Part shown: one piece after another, positions 1 through 7,456 of the stretch
Layout of the letters: each line of letters starts with the position of its first letter
How positions within the stretch are numbered: the stretch's first letter is position 1
Assembly (NCBI GenBank): GCA_031425455.1
Contig: JANPJJ010000064.1
Coordinates: 1-35,175, forward strand
DNA length: 35,175 bases
Source of the DNA: Sandaracinobacteroides sp031425455
Lineage (GTDB): Bacteria > Pseudomonadota > Alphaproteobacteria > Sphingomonadales > Sphingomonadaceae
Reading direction: 5' to 3'
The notes under the pieces: generated by a model
The model's database searches: none
Seen by the model: only the letters and a program-made list of their open reading frames with translations
What the model was told of the DNA's origin: nothing
Made by a program: the position numbers and the translations under genes

Positions 1-1106
1 GCGGCCCAGAGGCAGAGCGCGCGGGCGCCCTCGTTGAAGGCGCGAGCATCCAGCAGCATGCGGCGGATATCGGGATGAACGAGCAGCGAATCGGCTCGGG
101 CCTCGGGGTTCTTCGGGCCGGTCAGCGCCCTTCCCTGCAGACGGTCGCGGGCGTAGGCGGCGGCATTCTGGTAGGCCACTTCGGATTGCGCGAGCCCCTG
201 CCCGCCGACGCCGAGCCGTGCCACGTTCATCATGATGAACATGGCCTTCAGGCCCTTCATCTCCTCGCCGACGAGATAGCCGGTGGCGCCGTCGTAATTC
301 ATCACGCAGGTGCTGTTGGCGTGGATGCCCATCTTGTGCTCGATCGAGCCGCAGGTGACGGCGTTGCGGACCCCCAGCGAGCCGTCGTCGTTCACCAGGA
401 ATTTGGGCACGATAAACAGGCTGATACCCTTCACGCTGTCCGGCGCGCCCGGCGTCTTCGCCAGCACCAGGTGGATGATGTTTTCGGCGAGGTCGTGCTC
501 TCCGGACGAGATGAAGATCTTGGTGCCGGTGATCCTGTAGCTGCCGTCGGGCGGGGGTTCGGCTGTGGTATTGATGAGGCCGAGGTCGGTGCCGCACTGC
601 GGCTCCGTCAGATTCATGGTGCCGGTCCATTTGCCGGAGATCATATTCGGCAGGAAAATCTGCTTCTGCGCTTCGGAGCCGGCGACATGGATGGCGCTGA
701 CGGCGCCCATGGTGAGGCCGGGATACATGGAAAACGCCATGTTGGCGCTGGTCTGATACTCTTCGAAGGCCGAGCCCAGCACATGGGGCAGGCCCTGCCC
801 GCCATATTCTGGCGGCGCCATCAACGTGCCCCAGCCGCCTTCGACGAACTGGCGATAGGCCTCCCTGAAGCCGGTGGGCGTGGTGACGCTGCCGTCCGCG
901 TGCCGGGTGCAGCCTTCGCGGTCCCCTACCTGGTTCAAGGGGGCGAGCACGCCTTCCACGAATTTCGCGCCTTCCTCCAGAATGGCGTGCACCATGTCGG
1001 GCGTGGCCTCGGCGAAGCCCGGCAGGTTGCTGTAGCGATCCAGCCCGACGACATGCTTCAGGACGAACTGTGTGTCCTTGATCGGGGCACGGTAGGTGGC
1101 GGGCAT
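1..1106 (-). CDS. Acyl-CoA dehydrogenase, DmdC-like (3' end beyond window)
   Basis: An FAD-dependent acyl-CoA dehydrogenase that would oxidise the alpha-beta bond of an acyl-CoA. It starts at ATG 1106-1104 (MPATYRAPIKDTQFVL...), the short N-terminal module typical of the long (about 600-residue) acyl-CoA dehydrogenases annotated as DmdC/3-methylmercaptopropionyl-CoA dehydrogenase or FadE-like. About 368 codons are visible and the gene runs off the left edge. The FAD/substrate signature MNLTEPQCGTDLG lies near residue 160, followed by GTKIFISSGEHD. The MerR regulator gene ends 34 bp upstream on the same strand, so the two are probably cotranscribed and the regulator probably responds to an acyl-CoA. 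The DmdC name is a family label only; the substrate cannot be read from sequence, and long-chain or branched acyl-CoA are equally possible. Confidence 0.9.
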   Translation of the reverse strand, partial: MPATYRAPIKDTQFVLKHVVGLDRYSNLPGFAEATPDMVHAILEEGAKFVEGVLAPLNQVGDREGCTRHADGSVTTPTGFREAYRQFVEGGWGTLMAPPEYGGQGLPHVLGSAFEEYQTSANMAFSMYPGLTMGAVSAIHVAGSEAQKQIFLPNMISGKWTGTMNLTEPQCGTDLGLINTTAEPPPDGSYRITGTKIFISSGEHDLAENIIHLVLAKTPGAPDSVKGISLFIVPKFLVNDDGSLGVRNAVTCGSIEHKMGIHANSTCVMNYDGATGYLVGEEMKGLKAMFIMMNVARLGVGGQGLAQSEVAYQNAAAYARDRLQGRALTGPKNPEARADSLLVHPDIRRMLLDARAFNEGARALCLWA

Positions 1107-1140
1107 TCTCGTCTCCTGATGGTACTTGTCTGGATTTCGG

Positions 1141-1557
1141 TCAGAGCTTCTGCTCGAGCGTGCGGCAGAAATCGGCCAGCTCGGCGATGGTGGCATCGAG
1201 GGCGTCACGCTGTGCTTCGAGGGCGGCAATCCGGTCCCGACTTTTGGCGAGCGTTGCCTTCAGCTGGCCGCGCCGGGCCGGGCCGGGGGCGTAGAGGTCG
1301 AGCAGCTCGCGAATGTCGGCGAGCGTGAACCCGACCGAGCGGCCGCGGAGGATCCAGGCCAGCCGGGCACGATCGGCGCGCGAATATAGCCGCTGCGAGC
1401 CGCGCCGGGCGGGGCGGATCAGGCCCTCGCCTTCATAGAAGCGGATGGTGCGCGGCGTCACGTCGAACTCGCGGGCGAGATCGGAAATGGTGAAGCTGTG
1501 TGGTGCAGCAGTGGGGGTGCCGGACGCCGGAGCATCATCGAGGAGGACGGCAGCCAT
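1141..1557 (-). CDS. MerR-family transcriptional regulator
   Basis: A 138-residue DNA-binding regulator. The winged helix-turn-helix covers about residues 21-90 (FTISDLAREFDVTPRTIRFY, then GLIRPARRGSQRLYSR), followed by a dimerisation coiled coil to the C-terminus. It has only one cysteine, so it is not a metal sensor of the MerR/ZntR kind. It resembles the LiuR-like branch found beside acyl-CoA dehydrogenase genes, and here it heads an apparent operon with one. I chose ATG 1557 over an upstream TTG at 1599 because the interval 1577-1592 looks like an operator and sits just downstream of a plausible promoter; the TTG start would place the operator in the coding region. Regulation of its own operon is an inference from that site. 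Confidence 0.85.
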   Translation of the reverse strand: MAAVLLDDAPASGTPTAAPHSFTISDLAREFDVTPRTIRFYEGEGLIRPARRGSQRLYSRADRARLAWILRGRSVGFTLADIRELLDLYAPGPARRGQLKATLAKSRDRIAALEAQRDALDATIAELADFCRTLEQKL

Positions 1558-1576
1558 GAGCCGCCTATGGCTTCCC

Positions 1577-1592
1577 TTTACGTTCGCGTCAA
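1577..1592 (-). promoter_or_regulatory. Candidate MerR/LiuR-type operator
   Basis: On the minus strand this reads TTGACGCGAACGTAAA, an imperfect palindrome of the TT(G/T)ACGTNNACGTAAA type associated with LiuR-like MerR regulators. It lies between the predicted promoter and the chosen start of the regulator gene, which suggests autoregulation. The match is by eye. Confidence 0.6.
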
Positions 1593-1603
1593 TCTGCAAA
1601 CTA

Positions 1604-1631
1604 TTATTATTTAGGTGCTGGATGTTATCAA
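1604..1631 (-). promoter_or_regulatory. Predicted promoter of the merR/acyl-CoA dehydrogenase operon
   Basis: Minus-strand -35 TTGATA (1631-1626) and -10 TAATAA (1609-1604) with a 16-bp spacer. TAATAG (1606-1601) would give the 19-bp spacer usual for MerR-activated promoters. The A/T-rich -10 region stands out in a GC-rich background. Confidence 0.5.
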
Positions 1632-1705
1632 GCCTTGCTCAGATTTTTTCGAGCTTTGCGACGCGAATCGGGGTGGATTTCTGAAAGCTCGGGGCCAGGC
1701 TAGGG

Positions 1706-1755
1706 TGCCGGCCCACTGCCGGGCGAGGGACCTCGCAATTGGCAGTGGGCCGGCA
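1706..1755 (+). terminator. Long perfect hairpin followed by TTTT
   Basis: A 15-bp perfect inverted repeat (TGCCGGCCCACTGCC at 1706-1720 and its complement at 1741-1755) encloses a second small hairpin (GCGAGG/CCTCGC at 1723-1736). It is followed on the plus strand by TTTT at 1756-1759. It resembles an intrinsic terminator for plus-strand transcripts, but no plus-strand gene ends here. It may instead stop minus-strand readthrough from the hisI operon, or be a palindromic repeat. Confidence 0.5.
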
Positions 1756-1835
1756 TTTTCCGACCCTGCTGGGACTGCAGGCTGCTGGCGCTGCGACCGT
1801 GTCCCGCCAATACGGCAGCTTCTTGCACTTGTTTA

Positions 1836-1850
1836 GTCACTTATTGTGAC
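1836..1850. promoter_or_regulatory. Short palindrome after the NAD(P)-binding protein gene
   Basis: GTCAC-TTATT-GTGAC, a perfect 5-bp inverted repeat with an A/T-rich centre, directly follows the stop of the minus-strand gene ending at 1852. It could be a weak stem-loop or a protein-binding site; nothing distinguishes these. Confidence 0.3.
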
Positions 1851-1851
1851 A

Positions 1852-2505
1852 TCAGGCGGATGCGGTCGTTTTGGCGAGGTCGCGAAGCTCTCGGTTGGTG
1901 TGAACGAAACGGCCCGCGCCTGGTTCCCCGGCCAGTGCCGCGATCGCAGCGGCGATGATGTCGGCATGGATGGCGCCATAGGGTTCCAGCGGGCCGCGGA
2001 AAAACGGATTGAGAAACGGTGCGGCTCGCTGCGCCAGCGCCTCCGCCGGCCGCCGTTCGGGGCGCGGCCCCAGGATCAGCCCGGGCCGGACGATATCGAC
2101 CCGGGCAAAGCCGAGCGCGAGGATATCCCGCTCCGCCTCTCCCTTCACCCGGCTGTAGAAGGCGCGTGCGGCCACGCTCGATCCGATTGCGGTGATCACG
2201 ATGGCGTGCGGCACCCCGGCCGCGCGGGCGGCGGAGAAGAAGGCCATCACCGCGCCATGATCGACCGCGCGGAACGCCGCTTCGCTGCCGGCTTGCGCCA
2301 TTGTGGTTCCAAGCGTGCAGATGGCCGTGTCTGCGGCAGGAAGCGGGGGCATGGCGGCAAAATCGACCCGCATTTCCACCAACTTGTCGTCCTCGATCCC
2401 GCTGGGGCGGCGGCCGACCGACGTGATACTTTGGCCTGCATCGAGCAGGACCGACAGCAGCTTGCGCCCGACAAGGCCGGTCGAGCCCGCGAGCAGGATG
2501 GTCAT
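1852..2505 (-). CDS. NAD(P)-binding atypical short-chain dehydrogenase
   Basis: A 217-residue Rossmann-fold protein of the NAD(P)H-binding/atypical SDR type. The nucleotide loop is GSTGLVG (residues 7-13) directly after the first beta strand, and a Y117-x3-K121 pair (YSRVK) is in the SDR position. Such proteins often resemble Tric/HTATIP2-like oxidoreductases whose substrates are unknown. Its ATG (2505-2503) overlaps the hisI stop in an ATGA arrangement, so it is translationally coupled to hisI. Coupling does not imply a role in histidine synthesis. No terminator with a clear T-run follows; a large hairpin stands about 100 bp downstream. Confidence 0.85.
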   Translation of the reverse strand: MTILLAGSTGLVGRKLLSVLLDAGQSITSVGRRPSGIEDDKLVEMRVDFAAMPPLPAADTAICTLGTTMAQAGSEAAFRAVDHGAVMAFFSAARAAGVPHAIVITAIGSSVAARAFYSRVKGEAERDILALGFARVDIVRPGLILGPRPERRPAEALAQRAAPFLNPFFRGPLEPYGAIHADIIAAAIAALAGEPGAGRFVHTNRELRDLAKTTASA

Positions 2506-2846
2506 GCCGCGGGTTCCAGCCCGGTGTCGCCGAGCCGCCGGAAGAAGCAGCTTGGCGCCCCGGTGTGGCAGGCCGGGCCGGCGGGCATCGCCTTCAGCCA
2601 AAGACAATCCTGGTCGCAATCGACCAGGATTTCGTGGACGTGGAGCAGGTGTCCCGAGGTTTCGCCCTTCATCCACAGCACCTGGCGGCTGCGCGACCAG
2701 AAATGCGCCCTGCCCGTCCTCCGGGTCGTCGCAATCGCCTCGGCGTTCATGTGCGCGACCATCAGCAAGGCGCCCGTTTCGACGTGCGTTACCACTGCGG
2801 TCAGCAGACCGGCGGCATCGAACTTCGGCTGAAACATGTCTGCCAT
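2502..2846 (-). CDS. hisI: Phosphoribosyl-AMP cyclohydrolase
   Basis: HisI opens the purine ring of phosphoribosyl-AMP in the third step of histidine synthesis, in the cytoplasm, using Zn and Mg. The 114-residue protein has the family core: LLMVAHMNAEAI, then HFWSRSRQVLWMKGETSGH, the metal-binding DCDQDC (residues 76-81) and the later Cys-containing stretch PACHTGAPSC. The length fits stand-alone HisI without the HisE domain. I chose ATG 2846; a GTG at 2858 in the same frame sits too close (2 nt) to the GGAAGG motif to use it, although the spacing to the ATG is long (14 nt). It overlaps the downstream gene by ATGA and is divergent from purF. Confidence 0.95.
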   Translation of the reverse strand: MADMFQPKFDAAGLLTAVVTHVETGALLMVAHMNAEAIATTRRTGRAHFWSRSRQVLWMKGETSGHLLHVHEILVDCDQDCLWLKAMPAGPACHTGAPSCFFRRLGDTGLEPAA

Positions 2847-2951
2847 GTTGTGAACCACGACCTTCCCATGGCACTAAAGATAGCGACAAATGGCACCCGA
2901 CCCCCTACATGCCGGGCCAGCGAGCGGCTCACAAGTGGGCGAACCGGCGAG

Positions 2952-4457
2952 ATGACCATGGATTTCGAACCTGTCGGCGGGCCGGTCCCGCTCAGCACAC
3001 ACCCATTTGACTGTCGTCAGGAAGATGGGGACAAGCTGCACGAAGAGTGCGGCGTGTTCGGCGTGTGGGGCGCGAACCAGGCTGCCGCGATGGTGGCGCT
3101 GGGCCTGCACGCCCTTCAACATCGCGGCCAGGAGGCTGCGGGCATCGTCAGCCACGATGGCGCCGAATTCCATGTGCATCGGGCGATGGGGCATGTGGCC
3201 GGCAATTTCGACCGGCCCGATGTGATGGACCGGCTGGTCGGCAATGCCGCCATCGGGCACAACCGCTATTCCACGACCGGCGAGACCGCGCTGAGGAATG
3301 TGCAGCCGCTGTACGCCGACCTCGCCTCGGGTGGGTTCGCGGTTGCGCACAACGGCAATCTTTCCAATGCGATGACCCTGAAATCCGAGCTGATCCGGCG
3401 CGGCTCGATCTTCCAGTCCACCTCGGACACCGAAGTCATCATCCATCTGGTCGCGACTTCCACCTTCCGCACCCTGCTGGACCGGTTCATCGACGCCCTG
3501 AAGCAGGTGGAAGGCGCCTATTCGCTGGTCTGCCTGACGACCGAGGGGCTGATCGCCTGCCGCGACCCGCTGGGCATCCGGCCGCTGGTGCTCGGGCGGC
3601 TGGGGGACGGCTGGATCCTCGCCTCCGAGACGGTGGCGCTGGATATCGTCGGCGCCACGTTCGAGCGTGCGATCGCACCCGGCGAGTTGGTGGTGATCAA
3701 CGAACAGGGGCTGCGCAGCCTGATGCCGTTCGAGCGGCGGCGGCCCCGGCCCTGCATTTTCGAGCAGGTCTATTTTTCCCGGCCGGACAGTTTTTCCGAC
3801 GGGCTTTCGGTGTATCAGGTGCGGAAGTCGATCGGCGCCGAGCTGGCGGCGGAAGCGCCGGTGGACGCCGACATGGTCGTGCCGGTGCCGGATTCGGGAA
3901 CCCCGGCGGCGATCGGCTATGCCCAGGCCGCGGGCATTCCGTTCGAGCTGGGCATCATCCGCTCGCACTATGTCGGGCGAACCTTCATCCAGCCCGGCGA
4001 CCAGATCCGCCACCTGGGCGTAAAGCTGAAGCACAATGCCAACCGGGCGATGATCGCGGGGAAACGGCTGGTGCTGATCGACGATTCGGTGGTTCGCGGC
4101 ACTACCAGCGTGAAGAACGTGCAGATGCTGCGTGAGGCCGGGGCGGCGGAGGTGCACTTAAGGATCGCCAGCCCGCCGACCGAGAACAGCTGTTTCTATG
4201 GCGTGGACACGCCGGAGCGATCGAAGCTACTCGCCGCCAACATGGATGTGGAGGCGATGCGGGACTATATCGGCTGTGACAGCCTGGCGTTCATTTCGAT
4301 CGACGGGCTCTATCGCGCGCTGGGGGAACCGGCCCGACTGGCCAACGCCCCGCAATATTGCGATGCCTGCTTCACCGGGGACTATCCGACCCGGCTGACC
4401 GACCAGCAGGGGCTGGAAGCATCTCCTCAGCTTGGCCTGCTGGCGGAGGGGCGCTGA
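2952..4457 (+). CDS. purF: Amidophosphoribosyltransferase
   Basis: PurF transfers the glutamine amide nitrogen to PRPP, the first committed step of purine synthesis. The N-terminal Ntn-hydrolase glutaminase begins at the nucleophile Cys33 (EECGVFGVWG), preceded by a 32-residue leader that would be removed to expose the cysteine; this is longer than the roughly 11 residues of the Bacillus enzyme. Glutaminase motifs include GHNRYST and AHNGNL. The C-terminal phosphoribosyltransferase domain carries the PRPP loop VLIDDSVVRGTTS. Total length, 501 residues, is normal. The start is ATG 2952 (MTMDFEP); a second ATG at 2958 is possible. The stop shares one base with the following SDR gene (TGATG). 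No cvpA precedes it in this window. Confidence 0.97.
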   Translation: MTMDFEPVGGPVPLSTHPFDCRQEDGDKLHEECGVFGVWGANQAAAMVALGLHALQHRGQEAAGIVSHDGAEFHVHRAMGHVAGNFDRPDVMDRLVGNAAIGHNRYSTTGETALRNVQPLYADLASGGFAVAHNGNLSNAMTLKSELIRRGSIFQSTSDTEVIIHLVATSTFRTLLDRFIDALKQVEGAYSLVCLTTEGLIACRDPLGIRPLVLGRLGDGWILASETVALDIVGATFERAIAPGELVVINEQGLRSLMPFERRRPRPCIFEQVYFSRPDSFSDGLSVYQVRKSIGAELAAEAPVDADMVVPVPDSGTPAAIGYAQAAGIPFELGIIRSHYVGRTFIQPGDQIRHLGVKLKHNANRAMIAGKRLVLIDDSVVRGTTSVKNVQMLREAGAAEVHLRIASPPTENSCFYGVDTPERSKLLAANMDVEAMRDYIGCDSLAFISIDGLYRALGEPARLANAPQYCDACFTGDYPTRLTDQQGLEASPQLGLLAEGR

Positions 4458-5215
4458 TGTCGGCGGACGCGGAACTGGCCCCGGAACTGGCCCCGGAACC
4501 GGCCCAAAAACTGGCATTGGTGACGGGGGCGAGCCGAGGGATCGGTGCGGCACTGGCAAAGCGACTGGCGGGCAGTGGCACCCATGTGATCCTGACAGCG
4601 CGCACCGAGGCAGGGCTGGTCGAGACCGAGGATGCGATCCACGGTGCCGGCGGCACGGCGACGATCGCGCCGCTGGACCTGTTGAAGGGCGACGATATCG
4701 ACAAGCTGGCAGGTGCGATTGCCGGCCGGTGGGACAAGCTGGACCTGATGGTGCTGAACGCGGCGACTTTGGGCACGCTTTCGCCGCTCGCGCATGCGAG
4801 CCCCAAGGAATTCGAGACGGTTTTCGCGCTCAACGTGACGGCGCAGTGGCGCATGATCCGCGCGTTCGACCCGCTGATGCGGCGCGGACGCGGCACGCTG
4901 GTGGTGGTGACTTCGTCGGTGGCGAGCCGGGCGGAGGCCTATTGGGGGCCCTATTCCGCTTCGAAGGCAGCGCTGGAGAATATGGCGGGCGTCTATGCCG
5001 AGGAGATGAAGGCGCTGGGGGTGAATGTGCTGGTGGTCGACCCGGGCGGCACCCGGACGACGATGCGGGCGCGGGCGTTTCCGGGCGAGGACCCGGCGAC
5101 ATTGAAGACGCCCGAGGTGGTAGCCGAGCTCATCGGGGCTCGACTGGACGCGGGCAATCCGGCCGGGCTCAGCCGGATGGCGATCGACCGCAATGGCCTG
5201 CTGACGACGGTGTAG
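4457..5215 (+). CDS. Short-chain dehydrogenase/reductase
   Basis: A classical SDR of 252 residues with the cofactor motif TGASRGIG (residues 23-30), NAA (101-103), serine TSS (152-154) and the catalytic Y166-x3-K170 (YSASK). It would reduce a carbonyl or oxidise an alcohol with NAD(P); the substrate is not evident. The start codon overlaps the purF stop by one base, so translation is coupled to PurF, a pairing I believe recurs in sphingomonads without a known metabolic link. The N-terminus is extended by a three-copy 12-bp repeat at 4472-4507 (ELAP, ELAP, EPAQ), probably a low-complexity tail outside the fold. Confidence 0.92.
   Translation: MSADAELAPELAPEPAQKLALVTGASRGIGAALAKRLAGSGTHVILTARTEAGLVETEDAIHGAGGTATIAPLDLLKGDDIDKLAGAIAGRWDKLDLMVLNAATLGTLSPLAHASPKEFETVFALNVTAQWRMIRAFDPLMRRGRGTLVVVTSSVASRAEAYWGPYSASKAALENMAGVYAEEMKALGVNVLVVDPGGTRTTMRARAFPGEDPATLKTPEVVAELIGARLDAGNPAGLSRMAIDRNGLLTTV
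4472..4507 (+). repeat. Three-copy 12-bp tandem repeat inside the SDR gene
   Basis: GAACTGGCCCCG occurs at 4472-4483 and 4484-4495, then a diverged copy GAACCGGCCCAA at 4496-4507. It keeps the frame and encodes ELAP-ELAP-EPAQ at the N-terminus of the dehydrogenase. Confidence 0.8.
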
Positions 5216-5260
5216 CCCGATTTGTCTCGCGCCGGCAGCACGGTGACGAGCAGGAATCCC

Positions 5261-5653
5261 TTATTGCCAAATGCCGGGCGTGGTTTCGTAGAGGCTCGGG
5301 AGCAGCATCCCCAGCGCGAATGCCAGAATGACCAGAACGGCAATGAAGCGCAAAATCGCCCGGAACGTGGCTGCCGGGTTTGGCGCCTCGCGAGGCTCGA
5401 GCTGGATCGTCATCGGCTTCACGCCTTCGGACCATGCAGCCCAGCACTGCGGCTCAGGCTCGGGAACGGATAAAGGGCCCGAGGCTGGGCTCAGCTCCAG
5501 ATTCGGATGAACAGCTTCAAAATCCGGAAAGTCAGAAGGGGCAGTGCCCGCGGTGGAAGTCGACAATTCAGCGGCGACCGGCACCATTTTCATAAAGTTC
5601 TGACCGGCCTCGGAACCTTGCCGTTCGGCCGCAGATCTCCCCCGCTTGTTCAC
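5261..5653 (-). CDS. Hypothetical tail-anchored membrane protein
   Basis: I do not recognise the family. The 130-residue reading has a Pro/Glu-rich soluble part and one strong membrane segment near the C-terminus (RFIAVLVILAFALGMLLP, about residues 99-121), ending in a short tail SLYETTPGIWQ. The GTG start at 5653-5651 is chosen because GGGAGGG lies 6 nt upstream, a strong ribosome site. An internal ATG at 5413 would give a 50-residue version (MTIQLEPREAPNPAATF...) that is mostly the membrane segment, and it might be the conserved core. The gene converges with the SDR gene ending at 5215. It would probably sit in the inner membrane with its N-terminus in the cytoplasm. Confidence 0.6.
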   Translation of the reverse strand: MNKRGRSAAERQGSEAGQNFMKMVPVAAELSTSTAGTAPSDFPDFEAVHPNLELSPASGPLSVPEPEPQCWAAWSEGVKPMTIQLEPREAPNPAATFRAILRFIAVLVILAFALGMLLPSLYETTPGIWQ

Positions 5654-5700
5654 GCAACGCCCTCCCAAACGCAACAGAGGAGAATATTACATCTTTCGTG

Positions 5701-5732
5701 ACAAAAGAAAAGAGTGCCTGCAATAAGGGCAC
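5701..5732 (-). terminator. Rho-independent terminator of the amidohydrolase operon
   Basis: On the minus strand GTGCC-CTTATTGCA-GGCAC (5732-5714) is followed by TCTTTTCTTTT, a stem-loop plus T-rich tract. It lies about 40 bp after the amidohydrolase stop and upstream of the next minus-strand gene. Confidence 0.75.
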
Positions 5733-5770
5733 GAAAACGCACTATTCGATAGGACTTGGCGGCCCGGTCG

Positions 5771-7456
5771 CTATGGCTGCCGCTGAAATACCCGCGCACC
5801 GGCCAGCCAGGTTTCCTCCACCTTCACATCGAACAGTTCGGCGGGAGCGATCTGGAACGGGTCCCGGTCGAGCAGAATGAAATCGGCCCAGCGGCCGGGC
5901 TCCAGCGTTCCGACCTTGTCTTCCATGCGGCCGGCGACGGCAGCGTCGCGGGTGAAACCGGCGAAAGCCTGTTGCAGGCTCATCGCCTGGTCCGGGCGCC
6001 AGCCGCCGGGCGGCAGACCCTGCCGGTCCTGCCGGGTCACGGCGGCGTGCAGGCCGTAGAAAGGATTGGCCGGCTCCACCGGGAAGTCGGAGCCGAGCGC
6101 AAGGCTGGCACCCGCCTTGCGCAGCGCAGACCAGGCATAGGCGCCTTCCAGCCGCGCGGCGCCGACCCGCTCCCCGGCCATCGCCTTGTCCGACGTGGCA
6201 TGCGTCGGCTGCACGGAAGCGATAATCTTCAGCGTGGCGAAGCGGGGAATGTCGGCGACGTCGATCACCTGGGCATGCTCGATCCGGTTTCTGAACTTGT
6301 CGCCATAAGTTTCTCTGATTTCAGTAAAGCTATCCAGCGCCTGCCGGTTGGCTGCGTCTCCGATGGCGTGCACGGCGACCTGATAGCCGAGGTAATTGGC
6401 GCGGCTGAACAGGTTCTTCTGCTTGGTGTCGTCCAGGAACTGCAGGCCCCGGGTGGCGGGCTCGTCGGCATAGGGCTGCAGCAGCCAGGCGCCCCGGCTG
6501 CCCAGCGCGCCGTCGGCATACAGCTTCACGCCCTGGAGCCGCAGCCTGTCCTGGTAGAGCCAGGGCGTTGGCCGCAGCGGCGCGATGCGCACCATCGCAT
6601 CCATGCCTGCCGCATAGCCGGTGATGCGAAGCGTGAGGCGGCCTTCATCGCCGAAGCTGCGATAGAGCGCCCAGGCTTCGGGCGAGACGCCCATGTCGTG
6701 AACGCCGGTGAGACCGAGCGCGGCCAGATGCTTCAGCCCGTCCTCCAGCCCCTGTTCCATTTCGCCTGCGGTGGGGGGTGGCACGGCCTTGTTCACAAGG
6801 TCCATCGCGGCATCGATGAACACGCCGCTGGGGTTGCCGGCGGTGTCGCGCAGGATGCGCCCACCTGCCGGGTCCTTCGTGGCGCGGGTGATGCCGGCCG
6901 CCTTCATTGCGGCGCTGTTGGCCCAGCCGGCGTGGCCGTCCACCCGCTCCAGCCAGACAGGGCGGGCGGCGTGGGCGGCATCGAGCTCGGCCGCGGTCGG
7001 GAAGCGTCCGAGGCCCCAGCTCACCTGGTTCCAGCCGCGCCCGACAACCCAGGCGGGCGCGGAATTGGCAGCGGCGTGGGCGCGGATGCGGGCTTGGGTG
7101 TCAGCGAGGCCGGTCGCCGGCGTCAGGTCGAGCTGGTTCAGGCCAAGCCCCAGCCCCATTAGATGGCCGTGCGCGTCGATCAGGCCCGGGAACATCGTGC
7201 GGCCGCGACCGTCCAGCTTGTAGTCGCCGGCTGCAAGCTTCGGCTCGGCCGCGCCCCGCGCGAGCAGCGCCAGCACCTTGCCGTCGTCCCCCACGAGCAG
7301 GCCGCCGAAGCGGCGCAGCCCGCCCGTGCCCTCACCTGCAGCCGACCCCGGCTGCCCTGACTGCAGCGTATAGCCGTTGACGTTCACGATCAGCGTCTTG
7401 GCCGCCAGCACCGGCGCAGCAGCGAGCAGCAAGAGGGCAAGCAGCGGGCGGATCAT
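5771..7456 (-). CDS. Secreted YtcJ-type amidohydrolase
   Basis: A metal-dependent hydrolase of the amidohydrolase_3/YtcJ family, 561 residues, with a signal peptide (MIRPLLALLLLAAAPVLA, residues 1-18) that would place it in the periplasm. The metal ligands begin with D94-A-H96-G-H98 (GLIDAHGHLMG). Later motifs are VHAIGDAANR and NRIEHAQVID, with the catalytic aspartate in LGSDFPVEPANPF. The C-terminus has the beta-sandwich closure GTLEPGRWADFILLDRDPF. Members cleave N-acyl or formamide-like bonds, but the substrate here is unknown. Its ATG overlaps the stop of the upstream dehydrogenase gene (ATGA), so the two are coupled; a terminator follows at 5701-5732. Confidence 0.92.
   Translation of the reverse strand: MIRPLLALLLLAAAPVLAAKTLIVNVNGYTLQSGQPGSAAGEGTGGLRRFGGLLVGDDGKVLALLARGAAEPKLAAGDYKLDGRGRTMFPGLIDAHGHLMGLGLGLNQLDLTPATGLADTQARIRAHAAANSAPAWVVGRGWNQVSWGLGRFPTAAELDAAHAARPVWLERVDGHAGWANSAAMKAAGITRATKDPAGGRILRDTAGNPSGVFIDAAMDLVNKAVPPPTAGEMEQGLEDGLKHLAALGLTGVHDMGVSPEAWALYRSFGDEGRLTLRITGYAAGMDAMVRIAPLRPTPWLYQDRLRLQGVKLYADGALGSRGAWLLQPYADEPATRGLQFLDDTKQKNLFSRANYLGYQVAVHAIGDAANRQALDSFTEIRETYGDKFRNRIEHAQVIDVADIPRFATLKIIASVQPTHATSDKAMAGERVGAARLEGAYAWSALRKAGASLALGSDFPVEPANPFYGLHAAVTRQDRQGLPPGGWRPDQAMSLQQAFAGFTRDAAVAGRMEDKVGTLEPGRWADFILLDRDPFQIAPAELFDVKVEETWLAGARVFQRQP

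Noticed and set aside
75..1328. A 417-codon plus-strand open frame at the left edge
   Set aside because: It is antisense to a clear acyl-CoA dehydrogenase and regulator and has no recognisable motif.
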